The notes: generated from the letters alone by a model not told the origin. A DNA stretch of 64,000 bases from Piscibacillus salipiscarius JCM 13188 (GCF_001311865.1 NZ_BBCD01000008.1:1-64000), one strand, 5' to 3'. Counted from the stretch's first letter, positions 1-9,376 are shown. A program made the numbers and translations.

Positions 1-6
1 TTATTA

Positions 7-607
7 TTAGTTCAACTGTTGATACCACTCTTTTGCAGCATCTACTTCATCACGTGTTAATTGATGACCTAGGTTTGTCCAGAACAGTTCAACCTCTATC
101 CCGGACGATTCTAACATGCTTTTTAAATCTTCAGCTTCTGAGGCTGGGCAAATCGGATCATTTTCTCCCGCACCAATAAACACTTTGACTTCATCATGTT
201 TAGGTAAATCAATTCCTCTCCTAGGCACCATAGGGTGAAACAACATGGCGCCTTTTTAAGCTGTTCTGAAAATGATATAATAAGCTTCCCGCAATGTTTG
301 CTCCATTTGAATATCCAACAGCATAAATTTGATTTCGATCAAATCCATATTCCTTGCTTTTCTCATCTAGAAAATGATTTAATTCATTAGTTCTTTGAAT
401 TAAGTCCTCTTCATCAAATACTCCTTCAGCTAATCTTCTGAAAAAGCGATTCATTCCGTTTTCATTTACATTACCTCGAACACTTAAAACATTGGCTTCA
501 GGATCAATCAAATCAGACAATGGTAATAAGTCTTCCTCGTTTCCTCCTGTTCCGTGTAATAAGAGTAAAGTCTGTTCACTATTGCCCTCTCGAAAAATAT
601 ATTTCAT
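7..607 (-). CDS. mhqD: MhqD-like carboxylesterase (alpha/beta hydrolase)
   Basis: About 199 residues once repaired. The N-terminal part has the oxyanion motif HGTGG (residues 18-22) and the nucleophile elbow GYSNG (Ser near 100). The C-terminal part carries the acid in GENDPICP and the catalytic His in GHQLT, so the Ser-Asp-His triad of the phospholipase/carboxylesterase family is complete. It closely resembles Bacillus MhqD, a cytosolic hydrolase linked to quinone and hydroquinone stress. The frame breaks once at a T5 run (253-257); the two halves join cleanly there, so a sequencing error is more likely than decay. The substrate cannot be read from the sequence. Confidence 0.78.
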
Positions 608-680
608 TAGGTTGGCCTCCTAAAAAAAATCTTGATTTCAAGCTAAATTATAATTTAGTATGTCAAGTTAAGTCAAAGAA

Positions 681-711
681 AGCAGTTTTCAACCTTAGCT
701 GAAAAACTGCT
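681..711 (-). terminator. Hairpin after the msrAB/small-gene unit
   Basis: Inverted repeat of about 10 bp (681-690 with 701-711) just after the stop of the 67-residue gene. The T-tract on the minus strand is weak and interrupted, so this is a plausible but not strong intrinsic terminator. Confidence 0.45.
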
Positions 712-716
712 TGTCA

Positions 717-920
717 TTAGACTTCCTTAAAATAATCTTTTAAAAACCCGCCCATTTTACCTGAATCATCTACAATAAAATAAAACTCGTCCGTTTCGTT
801 TTTAACATCATATACTTTTTCTGGTGTTAACACATTTTCTACAGTGAATTTTTTAGCTTTCGTGTTTGTACATTTGATTTGTTTAATCGTTTCATGATCA
901 TACCAAGTTTTATGAATCAT
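717..920 (-). CDS. Small conserved protein (DUF6501-like)
   Basis: Intact 67-residue soluble protein that starts MIHKTWYDHE and ends in an acidic, aromatic region. It follows the msrAB stop by 11 bases, with a GAGGTG-type ribosome site before its ATG, and is probably cotranscribed with msrAB. The sequence resembles the DUF6501 family of Bacillaceae, a recollection I could not test. No catalytic motif, signal peptide or membrane segment is visible, and I assign no function. Confidence 0.6.
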   Translation of the reverse strand: MIHKTWYDHETIKQIKCTNTKAKKFTVENVLTPEKVYDVKNETDEFYFIVDDSGKMGGFLKDYFKEV

Positions 921-931
921 ACTTTCACCTC

Positions 932-1887
932 TTATTGATTTTCCACAAATAACACTTTATATTTACCATAACCCTCTTCTTCTAGACGGTCAACCGGGAT
1001 AAACTTAAGTGCTGCAGAATTAATACAGTATCTCATTCCGCCTTCACTAGCAGGCCCGTCATCAAAAACATGCCCAAGATGAGAATCCGCATAATTACTT
1101 CTCACTTCTATTCGTCTCATACCATGAGAGGTGTCTAAACTTTCTTCTAATTGGGCAATTGGTCTCGTAAAGCTTGGCCAACCACAACCGGCATCATATT
1201 TATCTTTTGAGGAAAATAGCGGTTCGCCGCTAACTACATCAACATAAATGCCATCTTCCTCATGGTCCCAGTATTCGTTTTGATAAGGAATTTCAGTAGC
1301 ATCTTCTTGTGTTACTTTATATTGAATGTCTGATAATTGTTCTTTTAACGTATCTTGATCTTTTTTTGACCAATTTTCCTCGATAAACCCTTTTCTTCCT
1401 GACCCCTTTTTATACATTTTATAGTGAAAAGCATTCTTTTTATAATAATCTTGATGATATTCCTCGGCAGGATAGAATGTTTCAGAGGGACGAATTTCAA
1501 CCACAATTGGTTTATTAAATTTTCCGCTCTCCTCTATTTTTTCTTTGATTCCTCTGCGAGTTGTTTCTGATGGTCATTATGATAGAAGATGACTGGCTTA
1601 TAAGATTCTCCACGGTCGTTAAATTGACCTTGATTATCTGTAGGGTCAATTTGTTGCCAGTAAACCTCTAATAACTGCTGGTATGGGTAAATTTCTGGAT
1701 TAAATATAATTTGAACTGCTTCCACATGACCGGTTGTTTCAGAACAAACTTCTTCATAAGTCGGATTTTCAGTATGACCACCAGTGTAGCCAGATATGAC
1801 TTCTTCAATACCTGGCCTACGATCAAATGGTTCTACCATGCACCAGAAACAACCTCCAGCAAATGTAGCCTTTTCTAATTGGGACAT
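932..1887 (-). CDS. msrAB: Fused peptide methionine sulfoxide reductase MsrA-MsrB
   Basis: Reduces both S- and R-methionine sulfoxide in damaged proteins. The MsrA domain comes first, with the catalytic motif GCFWC near residue 14, and runs through the YHQDYY region. The MsrB domain follows, with CGWPSF and the RYCINSAAL active-site segment. The MsrA C-terminus is in the same frame as MsrB, so this is a true fusion of about 318 residues; B. subtilis has separate msrA and msrB genes. One frame break lies at a T6 run (1537-1542). The start was chosen at the ATG ending at 1887 because an AGAGGTG site lies 5-6 bases upstream; an in-frame GTG nine bases earlier overlaps that site. Confidence 0.9.
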
Positions 1888-1898
1888 CTTAATCACCT

Positions 1899-2420
1899 CT
1901 AGATATATAGTTTAGGTCCTGGTAATTCACCTTTTTTAGCATTTGTCTTTTTCTTGGTGTGTTGATGTTCATTTTCTCCATAGTCATTATTAATTTTTTG
2001 ATGAGACTTATTTTGATCGTGATGATCGTGTATATCATCTTCCTCATGGTGATCAAAATATTGCTGATCTTCAGCCTCATCATCATTTTCCATCATAATT
2101 TTCACCATATCAACAAACATCGGTAAGTTTTTCACAAAAGGCCCATATTGTTTAATATATGGTGATACTTGTTGAATTAATCCCAAACCTTTTTGGATGT
2201 GGTTAAGCGTTTCATATAGCTGAGTATATTTAGTTGTCATTCCAGGCCCAGATAAAAATGGCGCTTGTGGTATTCTGCCATAAGGGTTATGACCTTTACC
2301 TAACAATTTATGAAAAACTTGATTCAACCCTCTTCTTTGTGGCATTGGCTGATAAAATGATTCAAGTCCGTACGGATTCTGATGCCAATGTTGTTGTGAT
2401 TGAAAGTCAAACGGATCCAT
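1899..2420 (-). CDS. VrrA/YqfQ-like protein with His/acid-rich tail
   Basis: Intact 173-residue protein. Its N-terminus is rich in Pro, Gln and aromatic residues. The middle (about residues 75-110) has a segment like the VrrA/YqfQ family ([15 protein letters not shown]). The C-terminal 60 residues are charged and rich in His, Asp and Glu. No signal peptide or transmembrane segment is clear. A strong AGGAGG site precedes the ATG, and the msrAB start lies 11 bases downstream, so the two may be cotranscribed. Some members of this group are spore-associated, but the role here is unknown. Confidence 0.6.
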   Translation of the reverse strand: MDPFDFQSQQHWHQNPYGLESFYQPMPQRRGLNQVFHKLLGKGHNPYGRIPQAPFLSGPGMTTKYTQLYETLNHIQKGLGLIQQVSPYIKQYGPFVKNLPMFVDMVKIMMENDDEAEDQQYFDHHEEDDIHDHHDQNKSHQKINNDYGENEHQHTKKKTNAKKGELPGPKLYI

Positions 2421-2533
2421 CGCCTATTCCTCCTTCTTATTCTTATATATACTACGAAATAGACGAGTAACCCGTTTAGGCAAATAACATTATTTTTATA
2501 AACACCAATTAATTGTTGATTGATGGTACTGGC

Positions 2534-3158
2534 TTAAATAAGCATTTGTATTAGAGAATGGTCTGCTTCCAAAAATCCTCTATGAGCCGACAAAGGGCTA
2601 GGATGTGGGGATGTAAGGACTAAATGTCGACTTTGATCAATCATATTCCCCTTCTTCTGTGCATGTTTCCCCCAAAGTATAAAAACAAGATGTTCCTTTT
2701 CATCATTTAAAAGCGAGATAATTCGATCTGTGAATGTTTCCCATCCAAGGGATCTGTGTGAATGAGCCTTACTTTCCCTAACAGTTAATACGGTATTTAA
2801 TAATAATACACCTTGAGCTGCCCATTTAGTTAAATCACCATGTTCAGGAAAATAGCAACCTATATCACTCACTAATTCTTTATAAATATTCTTTAAAGAA
2901 GGAGGAATAGTCACTCCTTTGTTAACTGAAAAGCTAAGGCCATTAGCTTGTCCCCTCCCGTGATATGGATCCTGCCCTAAGATTACAACTTTTGTGTTTT
3001 GAAAAGTTGTTAAATTAAATGCTCGAAACATTTGGTTTTTTGGCGGAAAAACAGAAGCGTTTTTGATATTCCCTTTCAACATTATTAAGTAAATATTTAA
3101 AATAGGGTTGTTTAACTTCTCTTTCTAATAAGTCATGCCAATCTGATGCGATTTCCAA
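2534..3158 (-). CDS. ung: Uracil-DNA glycosylase, family 1
   Basis: Removes uracil from DNA as the first step of base-excision repair. The water-activating motif GQDPYHG and the C-terminal [11 protein letters not shown] loop are intact. The 182-residue downstream part lacks the usual N-terminus, which lies just upstream in another frame ([12 protein letters not shown]...). One base too many in a T5 run (3061-3065) explains the break. The chosen start is TTG at 3156-3158 because an AGGGGGAATAGGA site stands directly before it. Repaired length is about 208 residues, slightly short of B. subtilis Ung. Confidence 0.88.
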
Positions 3159-3225
3159 TCCTATTCCCCCTGTTCATTTCCTGGGAAAGCGCAGAATAAG
3201 GCTTGTTTCGACAATAAACTCGCCA

Positions 3226-3477
3226 TTAATTGACAGAATGTAACGATAATAACTGATAACGACAAATAGTTTGTCGATTTTCAAAGACGAGTTTTAAAAC
3301 TTTTGCCGCTCCCTGTTGATTAGAACCAGGTTTACGCATAACATTGACCGTCTCATCAACAGGAAATAACTTGTAACCTTCAAATGTGATCTCAAAAATA
3401 TCGTCATCTTCTTGAACACGTTTCTCTTCCCCATTTGTGATTAATCTCCATTCCATTGTAAAAGGTGTTGCCATTAC
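3226..3477 (-). CDS. Small conserved protein (DUF2584-like)
   Basis: About 83 residues if it starts at the MATPFTMEWRL methionine, which follows a GAGGTGATGGTA ribosome site; the longer open frame up to 3543 has no good start. The sequence is charged and soluble and ends YQLLSLHSVN. The pattern resembles the DUF2584 family of Bacilli (recalled, not searched). It stands alone between ung and the plus-strand sporulation peptide. Function unknown. Confidence 0.55.
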   Translation of the reverse strand, partial: VMATPFTMEWRLITNGEEKRVQEDDDIFEITFEGYKLFPVDETVNVMRKPGSNQQGAAKVLKLVFENRQTICRYQLLSLHSVN

Positions 3478-3587
3478 CATCACCTCATATTTAACTATTT
3501 TAATAATATTATACCATGTGAAATGGTAGTAGGTGGAATGCAAAGGCTTCTATCCACTAATGTCTAGTTGTAGTATTAATTGCCCAT

Positions 3588-3615
3588 ACAAGTTCTGTTA
3601 TATACGCATACGTTA
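3588..3615 (+). promoter_or_regulatory. Sigma-K-like promoter of the YjcZ peptide gene
   Basis: AC at 3588-3589, a 17-base spacer, then CATACGTTA at 3607-3615, which fits the sigma-K -10 pattern CATANNNTA exactly. The start codon is 28 bases further on, leaving a leader of about 20 bases. Mother-cell expression is inferred. Confidence 0.6.
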
Positions 3616-3643
3616 CAAGTGAAACGAAAAGGGGGAATGAAAC

Positions 3644-3727
3644 ATGGGCCAAAATTACGGCGGTGGATTTACTTTAATTGTAGTGTTATTCATTCTATTA
3701 ATCATCGTTGGTAGCGCATACTGCTAA
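3644..3727 (+). CDS. YjcZ-family sporulation peptide
   Basis: A 27-residue protein: MGQNYGGGF, then one hydrophobic helix (TLIVVLFILLIIVGSAYC), then stop. This is the typical form of the YjcZ/YczN/YosE group of tiny Bacillus sporulation-associated membrane peptides. A purine-rich ribosome site (AAGGGGGAATGA) precedes the ATG. The sigma-K-like promoter just upstream and a terminator-like hairpin just downstream make it a complete single-gene unit. The molecular role of the family is unknown. Confidence 0.82.
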   Translation: MGQNYGGGFTLIVVLFILLIIVGSAYC

Positions 3728-3762
3728 ACCAAACGAAACAATCTCTCATTTAATGAAATAAT

Positions 3763-3789
3763 AACCAGGTGACCGTCACCTGGTTATTT
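3763..3789. terminator. Bidirectional hairpin between yjcZ-type gene and YozE gene
   Basis: Perfect 10-bp stem (3763-3772 with 3776-3785) and a 3-base loop between two convergent genes. A short T-rich stretch follows on the plus strand and TTATT on the minus strand. Confidence 0.65.
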
Positions 3790-4002
3790 GTTTTGAATAT
3801 ATTCCTCCCACAATTCGTCAAAGGTTGATAATGCTTCAGTAAATGGTGGGTTATATTCTAAGTATTGGCTAATTTCATCATGATTAGTTGAATGTTTAGG
3901 AAAATCATGATCTTCAAACATCCAATCTGCTAATAATTTATATGGATTTGACGGATCTCGCATTCCTCTATATCTCATCATATAATGATAAAACGACTTC
4001 AC
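3784..4002 (-). CDS. YozE/UPF0346-family protein
   Basis: Intact 72-residue soluble protein. The SFYHYMMRYRG start, the central DHDFPKHS and the C-terminal FDELWEEY match the YozE SAM-like fold family (UPF0346/DUF1250). It lies 10 bases after the tatC stop and is probably the last gene of the tat transcript. A DNA-binding role has been suggested for the fold, but none is established. Confidence 0.75.
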   Translation of the reverse strand: MKSFYHYMMRYRGMRDPSNPYKLLADWMFEDHDFPKHSTNHDEISQYLEYNPPFTEALSTFDELWEEYIQNK

Positions 4003-4012
4003 TTACACCATC

Positions 4013-4768
4013 CTATTCGTCATTTAATTTCTCTAACTGCTTTACTCGGCGTTTGTACACGACCGACGACATTAATATTGCAATCTCATAAAGAATGATT
4101 AATGGAGCAGCAACAAGTAATTGTAAGATGAAATCTGGTGGTGACAACATAGTACCTAGAATGACTAATACTAAGTATGCATACTTTCTTGTTTTTCTCA
4201 TGAATGATGGTTCAATAATTCCTAAGCTAGTTAAAAACATGGCAATTAAAGGCACTTCAAAGAACACAGCAAATGGTAACGTAATTTGCAATATAAACTT
4301 AAAATAGTTGGCTGCCGTAAACATTTCATTAACTAAACCATCACCAAGATTTAATAAGAATTGTAAAATTAAATCTTTTATCACAAAGTAACCAAATAAT
4401 AGACCGACTAAAAATAATATAAATAAAGCCGGGATATACATTAAACTAACTTTTCGTTCGTGTGAGGTCAACCCAGGTTTAATAAACAGCCATAGCTGAA
4501 AAGCAAAAAATGGTAACGTTACAATAATGCCAGTAATTGTAGCAATTATGATATAAATCCATATGATTTCAAATGGACTTAGCACATTTAATGTAAAATC
4601 AACATCTCGCTCCATAAAGCGATAGATTTCCTCTACATATATAAAGCCAGCACCAAAGGAAATGACAAAAATAATTAATGTCCATATTAAACGTTTCCTT
4701 AGTTCACCTAGGTGTTCCGTCCAGTCCATAACCTCTTGTTCTTCATGAGAATGTTGTTGTTCTTCCAT
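4013..4768 (-). CDS. tatC: Twin-arginine translocase subunit TatC
   Basis: Core receptor of the Tat pathway that exports folded proteins. The open frame is intact at about 251 residues. A Glu/His-rich cytoplasmic N-terminus is followed by the family signature HLGELRKRL and six hydrophobic segments, as expected for TatC. The start is taken at MEEQQ; a Met three codons upstream is also possible. It follows two tatA genes in the same direction, a minimal TatA-TatC system as in Bacillus. A likely client, the Rieske protein QcrA (42312-42820), is encoded in the same window. Confidence 0.95.
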   Translation of the reverse strand: MEEQQHSHEEQEVMDWTEHLGELRKRLIWTLIIFVISFGAGFIYVEEIYRFMERDVDFTLNVLSPFEIIWIYIIIATITGIIVTLPFFAFQLWLFIKPGLTSHERKVSLMYIPALFILFLVGLLFGYFVIKDLILQFLLNLGDGLVNEMFTAANYFKFILQITLPFAVFFEVPLIAMFLTSLGIIEPSFMRKTRKYAYLVLVILGTMLSPPDFILQLLVAAPLIILYEIAILMSSVVYKRRVKQLEKLNDE

Positions 4769-4825
4769 GAGTTTCATCCTTTATCTTTCATAAAATAAGA
4801 TGTAAGGATTCCCCCTTACACCTTA

Positions 4826-5041
4826 TTATTTCTTAGAATCATTTGAATCAGAGATGTGATCATTTTTCTGATCATTTTTATTTTGATCATCTGACATTAA
4901 ATCGCTTGTCGCCTTTTTAAATTCCTTTAAAGAAGATCCAAAAGCACGTCCAATCTCAGGTAATTTTGATGGGCCAAAAACGATTAATAACACAATTACT
5001 ATTAAAATTAACCCTGGTATTCCTATGTTTGCAGGATTCAT
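4826..5041 (-). CDS. tatA: TatA-type translocase subunit (downstream copy)
   Basis: A 71-residue protein with one N-terminal transmembrane helix (residues about 6-22), the [11 protein letters not shown] hinge, an amphipathic helix ([11 protein letters not shown]) and an acidic, Asn/Asp-rich tail. These are the marks of TatA, which oligomerises to form the export path. It lies between another tatA and tatC. A weak hairpin (about 4801-4820) sits between it and tatC and could lower tatC expression. Confidence 0.92.
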   Translation of the reverse strand: MNPANIGIPGLILIVIVLLIVFGPSKLPEIGRAFGSSLKEFKKATSDLMSDDQNKNDQKNDHISDSNDSKK

Positions 5042-5065
5042 TCAATCACCCCGTTCTTGAAAAGG

Positions 5066-5248
5066 TTACTGATGGTCAATAGTCTTATTCTTTGTTGAAT
5101 CATCGTCATCTGTTAACCCTTTAGTAGAATGCTTAAATTCTTTTAAAGTTTTACCTAAAGCCTCACCAAGTTCTGGTAATTTTTTCGGTCCAAATATGAT
5201 TAAAAGAATTAATATAATCAGTATTAATCCTGGTAAACCTATTGACAT
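5066..5248 (-). CDS. tatA: TatA-type translocase subunit (upstream copy)
   Basis: A 60-residue TatA paralogue: N-terminal helix [19 protein letters not shown], hinge [10 protein letters not shown], then the amphipathic helix [10 protein letters not shown] and a short acidic tail. A GGAAGGTG ribosome site precedes the ATG. It is 24 bases upstream of the second tatA, so the two arose by tandem duplication and are cotranscribed with tatC. Whether the copies are functionally distinct cannot be told from sequence. Confidence 0.92.
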   Translation of the reverse strand: MSIGLPGLILIILILLIIFGPKKLPELGEALGKTLKEFKHSTKGLTDDDDSTKNKTIDHQ

Positions 5249-5337
5249 GATAACACCTTCCGTTAATTATTTAACAACTCTATTGTCGCTGATTTAAGTA
5301 TGATTTGCAAATCTTTTAGCACACTGTTATAAAACGT

Positions 5338-5841
<504 letters not shown>

Positions 5842-6801
5842 CTAAACCGCAATTGGCGCTTTAATAGCAGGGTGAGGGTTATAATTTTCAATTTTAATAT
5901 CTTCAACTTCAAAATCAAACACGGATGTTACTTCACTATTAATTGACAGCGACGGCAAATGCCTTGGGTCTCTTGATAACTGCTCTTTTACTTGGTCAAA
6001 GTGGTTATGATAAATATGAGCATCACCAATTGTATGTATGAATTCACCGACTTTCAATCCACATTCATGTGCAATTAAATGTGTAAGTAAAGAATAACTT
6101 GCAATATTAAATGGAATACCTAGGAAGATATCACCGCTTCTTTGATAAAGTTGACATGATAATTTTCCATCTTGTACATAGAACTGAAACAAAGTGTGGC
6201 ATGGCGGCAGTGCCATTGATGGAACATCCTCTGGATTCCATGCTGATACAATAAGTCTTCTAGATTCTGGTGATGTTTTAATTTTATTAATAACGTCTGC
6301 TAATTGATCAATGGTATCATTCTGCGATGTTTTCCAATGACGCCATTGCTTACCGTATACATCGCCTAAATGACCAAATTTTTGAGCGAACTCTTCATTT
6401 TCTAAAATCATTTGTTTAAATCGTTCCATCTGCTTAAGGTATTGTTCATTAAAATTAGGGTCTTCTTGAGCTTTAAGTCCAAAATCGGTCATATCTGGCC
6501 CATCATATTCACTACTTTCAATCCAATTCTTAAACGCCCATTCATTCCAAATGTTATTGTTATACTCGAGTAAATAACGAATATTGGTATCACCTTTAAT
6601 AAACCAAAGCAACTCGCTAACAATTAATTTAAAAGGTACTCGCTTCGTTGTCAGAAGTGGGAAGCCTTCTTCTAAATTAAACCTCATCTGATGACCAAAA
6701 ATTGACCGTGTTCCAGTTCCTGTGCGATCTCCTCGATCAGAGCCTTTATTTAAGACATGTTTACATAATTCTAAATATTGATTTTCATTCGTATGTAACA
6801 T
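5842..6801 (-). CDS. thyA: Thymidylate synthase ThyA (long form)
   Basis: Makes dTMP from dUMP with methylene-tetrahydrofolate. Intact, 319 residues. The active-site Cys is in [10 protein letters not shown], and the phosphate- and folate-binding segments [12 protein letters not shown] and DAHIYHNH are present. It is about 50 residues longer than the common 264-residue ThyA because of an insert around residues 90-140, like the Lactobacillus casei enzyme. A GGGAGG site precedes the ATG. dfrA follows immediately. Confidence 0.96.
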   Translation of the reverse strand: MLHTNENQYLELCKHVLNKGSDRGDRTGTGTRSIFGHQMRFNLEEGFPLLTTKRVPFKLIVSELLWFIKGDTNIRYLLEYNNNIWNEWAFKNWIESSEYDGPDMTDFGLKAQEDPNFNEQYLKQMERFKQMILENEEFAQKFGHLGDVYGKQWRHWKTSQNDTIDQLADVINKIKTSPESRRLIVSAWNPEDVPSMALPPCHTLFQFYVQDGKLSCQLYQRSGDIFLGIPFNIASYSLLTHLIAHECGLKVGEFIHTIGDAHIYHNHFDQVKEQLSRDPRHLPSLSINSEVTSVFDFEVEDIKIENYNPHPAIKAPIAV

Positions 6802-6828
6802 AGTTAGCCTCCCACTTTATTTTACTAT

Positions 6829-6856
6829 ATTGTAACAAATAAGACTGTCCTGTCAT
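6829..6856 (-). promoter_or_regulatory. Probable sigma-A promoter of thyA-dfrA
   Basis: On the minus strand, ATGACA (6851-6856), a 16-base spacer and TACAAT (6829-6834), about 28 bases before the thyA start. It faces away from a plus-strand TATAAT at 6875-6880 that probably serves the NlpC/P60 gene. Confidence 0.5.
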
Positions 6857-6914
6857 AGTTGCAAACTAGGCTCATATAATACCAACATCAAAAATTAGAA
6901 AAGGTGTTGGTTAG

Positions 6915-7942
6915 ATGGTTATAAAGAAAAAGAAAAAATCACTTGTGATGAGCACTATGGCAGGAAGTATTGCAATTAGCTCCCCTCTCGCCTTCACTTT
7001 ACCTGTAGATGCTATAACTAAAGAACAATTTGAAGAGATTCAAAAATTATCATATGGTGAGCATCACGAAGCTGTCGTTCATTTACAAAAGAAACTTAAA
7101 ACGCTGAACTTTTATCAAGGAGACTACACTCCTAAATATGATGCCTTAACCGAACATGCACTTAAGCAATTTCAGAAGCAAAATGATATAAATGCCACAG
7201 GTGAAGCGGATGAAACAACTTATTTAAAATTAGAAGAAGAACTAGATACACATTATAAGGAAATAATCGAGACACTAGGAGAACAAATACAATATGGTGA
7301 ACAATCAAATCGTGTTAGGCAAGTTCAAAAAGCATTAGATCATTATGGTTTTTACAAAGATAAAATTGATTCAATTGCTGGCCCTGCCACTAAAAAAGCG
7401 TTGGAGAGAATGAGTAAAGCCTATCAATTGGATTTAGATTTATCGGATTATACACCAATCGTTCAAGTCACACAAACTCGGTCAGAATCACAAACTCAGC
7501 AATCGGAGCAAAGCCAATCAAACGTTCAACAAGCAGTTAAAAAGGTTAAAACTAAACCACAAAAAAAGCAGAACCCAAAGCTTCCTCTGGAACATTAATT
7601 CAGACTGCAAGAACATATATAGGCTCACCGTATGTTTGGGGAGGGACCTCTCCATCAGGTTTTGATTGTAGTGGATATTTGCAATATGTTTTTAAACAAC
7701 ACGGAATTTCAATTCCAAGAACAGTTGACGCAATTTATTACTCTGGTCAAACTGTTGAAAAGCCTAGCGTTGGTGATTTAGTCTTCTTTGAAACGTATAA
7801 ACCTGGCCCATCCCATGCTGGCATATATCTGGGCGATGGCAATTTTATTCATGCTGGCTTAAGTAACGGTGTTACGATTAGCAATTTAAGTAATTCTTAT
7901 TGGAGTGCTAGATATTTAGGAGCTAAACGTATCGCTAAATAA
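6915..7942 (+). CDS. Secreted NlpC/P60 peptidoglycan hydrolase with two PG-binding domains
   Basis: Cell-wall endopeptidase of the LytE/YocH/CwlS type. A signal peptide (residues about 10-33, basic then hydrophobic, ending PVDA) is followed by two peptidoglycan_binding_1 repeats (residues about 45-110 and 120-175), a Gln/Ser/Lys-rich linker and a C-terminal NlpC/P60 domain. The catalytic Cys is in [11 protein letters not shown], the His in PSHAGIYLG and the third residue in FIHAG. The frame breaks once at an A7 run (7561-7567) in the Lys-rich linker; the catalytic domain is complete beyond it. Such enzymes cut D-gamma-Glu-diaminopimelate bonds. It converges on the DUF72 gene with only one base between. 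Confidence 0.88.
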
Positions 7943-7943
7943 T

Positions 7944-8785
7944 TTAAAACAAATTCATTTGACTTGGGTTCAAATCTTCATATTGTATATGAAGTAAATG
8001 TTGAAGCTGTTTAGCATTGTAATAAGCACCTCCGCCAGAATTATTATTAAAGAGGACAGTAATTTGATCGCTGTTCTCTTTTAATTTTGAATCCTATTTT
8101 TCCACTCTGTTAGCTCTTCTTCATTATAACGATATAAAAACCTTACTTTTCTCCAATTTTCATTTCCGTTTTGATTCCAACCTATTACATTTCTTCCGTG
8201 AAAACGTATTAATGTATTACTTTATTCGTAACAACTGGTACAGTTGGAACAGATCCCTCCCCAGCTTGTGGTTCGTCACAAATAGAATGAATCCAGCCTT
8301 CTTCCTGCATAAATTTTAAAGTGGATCCTCGTATAGACTCTTCAAACCAGGTTCGATTTCTGAATTCTAATGCAAGATCATATTGGTCAAATTGCTCTCT
8401 TATAAATCTTAAACGGTTTATATTTTCTTTTGACAATTTAAACCAAGGTGGAAATTGAAATAAAATACAATTTAATTATTTTATTTATTAAAGGAGTTAA
8501 TCCATTCTTATACTCATCAATCATCGATTTTACATCTTTGCGTGTGTAATGTTGTCTATCGTGTCCAGTAAATCCTTGAAAAGCCTTCACAACGAATGAA
8601 AAATTACGAGGTGTTTGCTTCTCCCACCTATCATACTGTTCTTGACTCATAATACTGTAAAAGGCAGCGTCTAATTCAACAACAGGAAAGTGAGAGGCAT
8701 AGGCGGCTAATTTATTTTTATACATATCGTTTTGTTCATGTATTGCTGGATGGTCTCCCCAACCAGTTAAGCCTATATGTATCAA
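7944..8785 (-). CDS. DUF72-family protein (YunF/YecE-like), frame-broken
   Basis: About 280 residues when assembled from three or four frames: an intact N-terminus (IHIGLTGWGDH..., ELDAAFYSI, FVVKAFQGFTGH), a middle with LALEFRNRTWF, and a C-terminus with LFNNNSGG and NAKQLQHLL. These conserved blocks identify DUF72, a TIM-barrel family of unknown function. Breaks occur near 8437-8470, 8215 and 8090. This is the most heavily broken gene here, so real decay is less easy to exclude, although every conserved block survives. Confidence 0.75.
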
Positions 8786-8834
8786 TTTATCTCTCCTACC
8801 GTTAATTTCTTATTAGTAGTATATCTAAGTTTGC

Positions 8835-8864
8835 TTGACGTTGTCTATGTGAATCAGTTATACT
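8835..8864 (+). promoter_or_regulatory. Sigma-A promoter of the cold-shock gene
   Basis: TTGACG (8835-8840), 18-base spacer, TATACT (8859-8864). The transcription start would be near 8871, giving a 5' leader of about 160 bases before the csp ATG; long leaders are typical of cold-shock genes. Confidence 0.65.
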
Positions 8865-8899
8865 TATAAGTGCAATAAAGATGTGAGGTATCATGAATT

Positions 8900-8970
8900 G
8901 GGCAACTTCTATAGAAGTGAAGAATTGATTTATGATCCTTCATTTCTATAGGAGTTGTCTTATTTTTATA
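8900..8970 (+). promoter_or_regulatory. Long hairpin in the csp leader
   Basis: Two 23-base arms (8900-8922 and 8938-8960) pair almost completely, with a few G-U pairs, around a 15-base loop. A T-rich stretch (TTATTTTTATAT) follows directly. It could be a temperature-responsive leader element, an attenuator, or both. About 60 bases separate it from the csp ribosome site. Confidence 0.6.
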
Positions 8971-9032
8971 TCTGCATACTTATTGTGAAATTAAGCACCA
9001 TTTAGGTGAAAGTTTTAGGAGGATTTTGTATC

Positions 9033-9239
9033 ATGCAAAACGGTGTAGTAAAATGGTTTAACGCAGAAAAAGGTTATGGTTTCATCCAAGTTGAAGGTGG
9101 CGACGATGTATTCGTACACTATTCAGCAATCCAACAAGAAGGTTTCAAAACTTTAGAAGAAGGTCAAGAAGTTGAATTCGAAATTGTCGAAGGCGACCGT
9201 GGCCCACAAGCATCTAACGTTGTAAAAAATAAATATTAA
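9033..9239 (+). CDS. csp: Cold-shock protein (CspB/CspD type)
   Basis: A 68-residue single OB-fold nucleic-acid chaperone. RNP1 (KGYGFIQV) and RNP2 (VFVHYSAI) are both intact. The start is the ATG after TAGGAGGATTTTG; the longer frame upstream is not supported. Strong promoter, long leader and a strong terminator make it a single-gene, highly expressed unit. The exact B. subtilis orthologue (cspB, cspC or cspD) cannot be decided. Confidence 0.96.
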   Translation: MQNGVVKWFNAEKGYGFIQVEGGDDVFVHYSAIQQEGFKTLEEGQEVEFEIVEGDRGPQASNVVKNKY

Positions 9240-9250
9240 ATATATTTGAA

Positions 9251-9278
9251 GTCGGCGGCTTATGCTGCCGGCTTTTTT
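9251..9278 (+). terminator. Terminator of csp
   Basis: GC-rich 9-bp stem (9251-9259 with 9264-9272) followed by T6, 11 bases after the csp stop. Confidence 0.9.
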
Positions 9279-9336
9279 CGTGTAGGCAACTTGAAAATAT
9301 TTTCATTCTGTAATATTATATAATCTATTGTGCAAA

Positions 9337-9376
9337 GCGCAGTTCGAAAAATCCTGCGATATCAAAACTAAGGAGA
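9337..9376 (+). promoter_or_regulatory. preQ1-I riboswitch
   Basis: Stem CGCAG (9338-9342) with CTGCG (9354-9358), a loop beginning TTC and ending TCC, then an A-rich tail ATATCAAAACTAAGGAG. This is the compact preQ1 class I layout: a 5-bp stem, C-rich loop end and a tail AAAACTA that folds back into the stem. The tail runs into the ribosome site AAGGAG (9370-9375), so ligand binding would hide it and stop translation. A possible promoter (TTGAAA 9291, TATTAT 9314) precedes it. The downstream gene is a queuosine-precursor transporter, which strongly supports the call. Confidence 0.85.

Noticed and set aside
1889-2086. 65-residue Ile/Met/Lys-rich frame on the minus strand
   Set aside because: Shadow of the His/Asp-rich tail of the VrrA/YqfQ-like gene in another frame.
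7944-8785. DUF72 gene as a true pseudogene
   Set aside because: All conserved blocks remain and its indels are of the same kind as in essential genes nearby, so decay is not shown.
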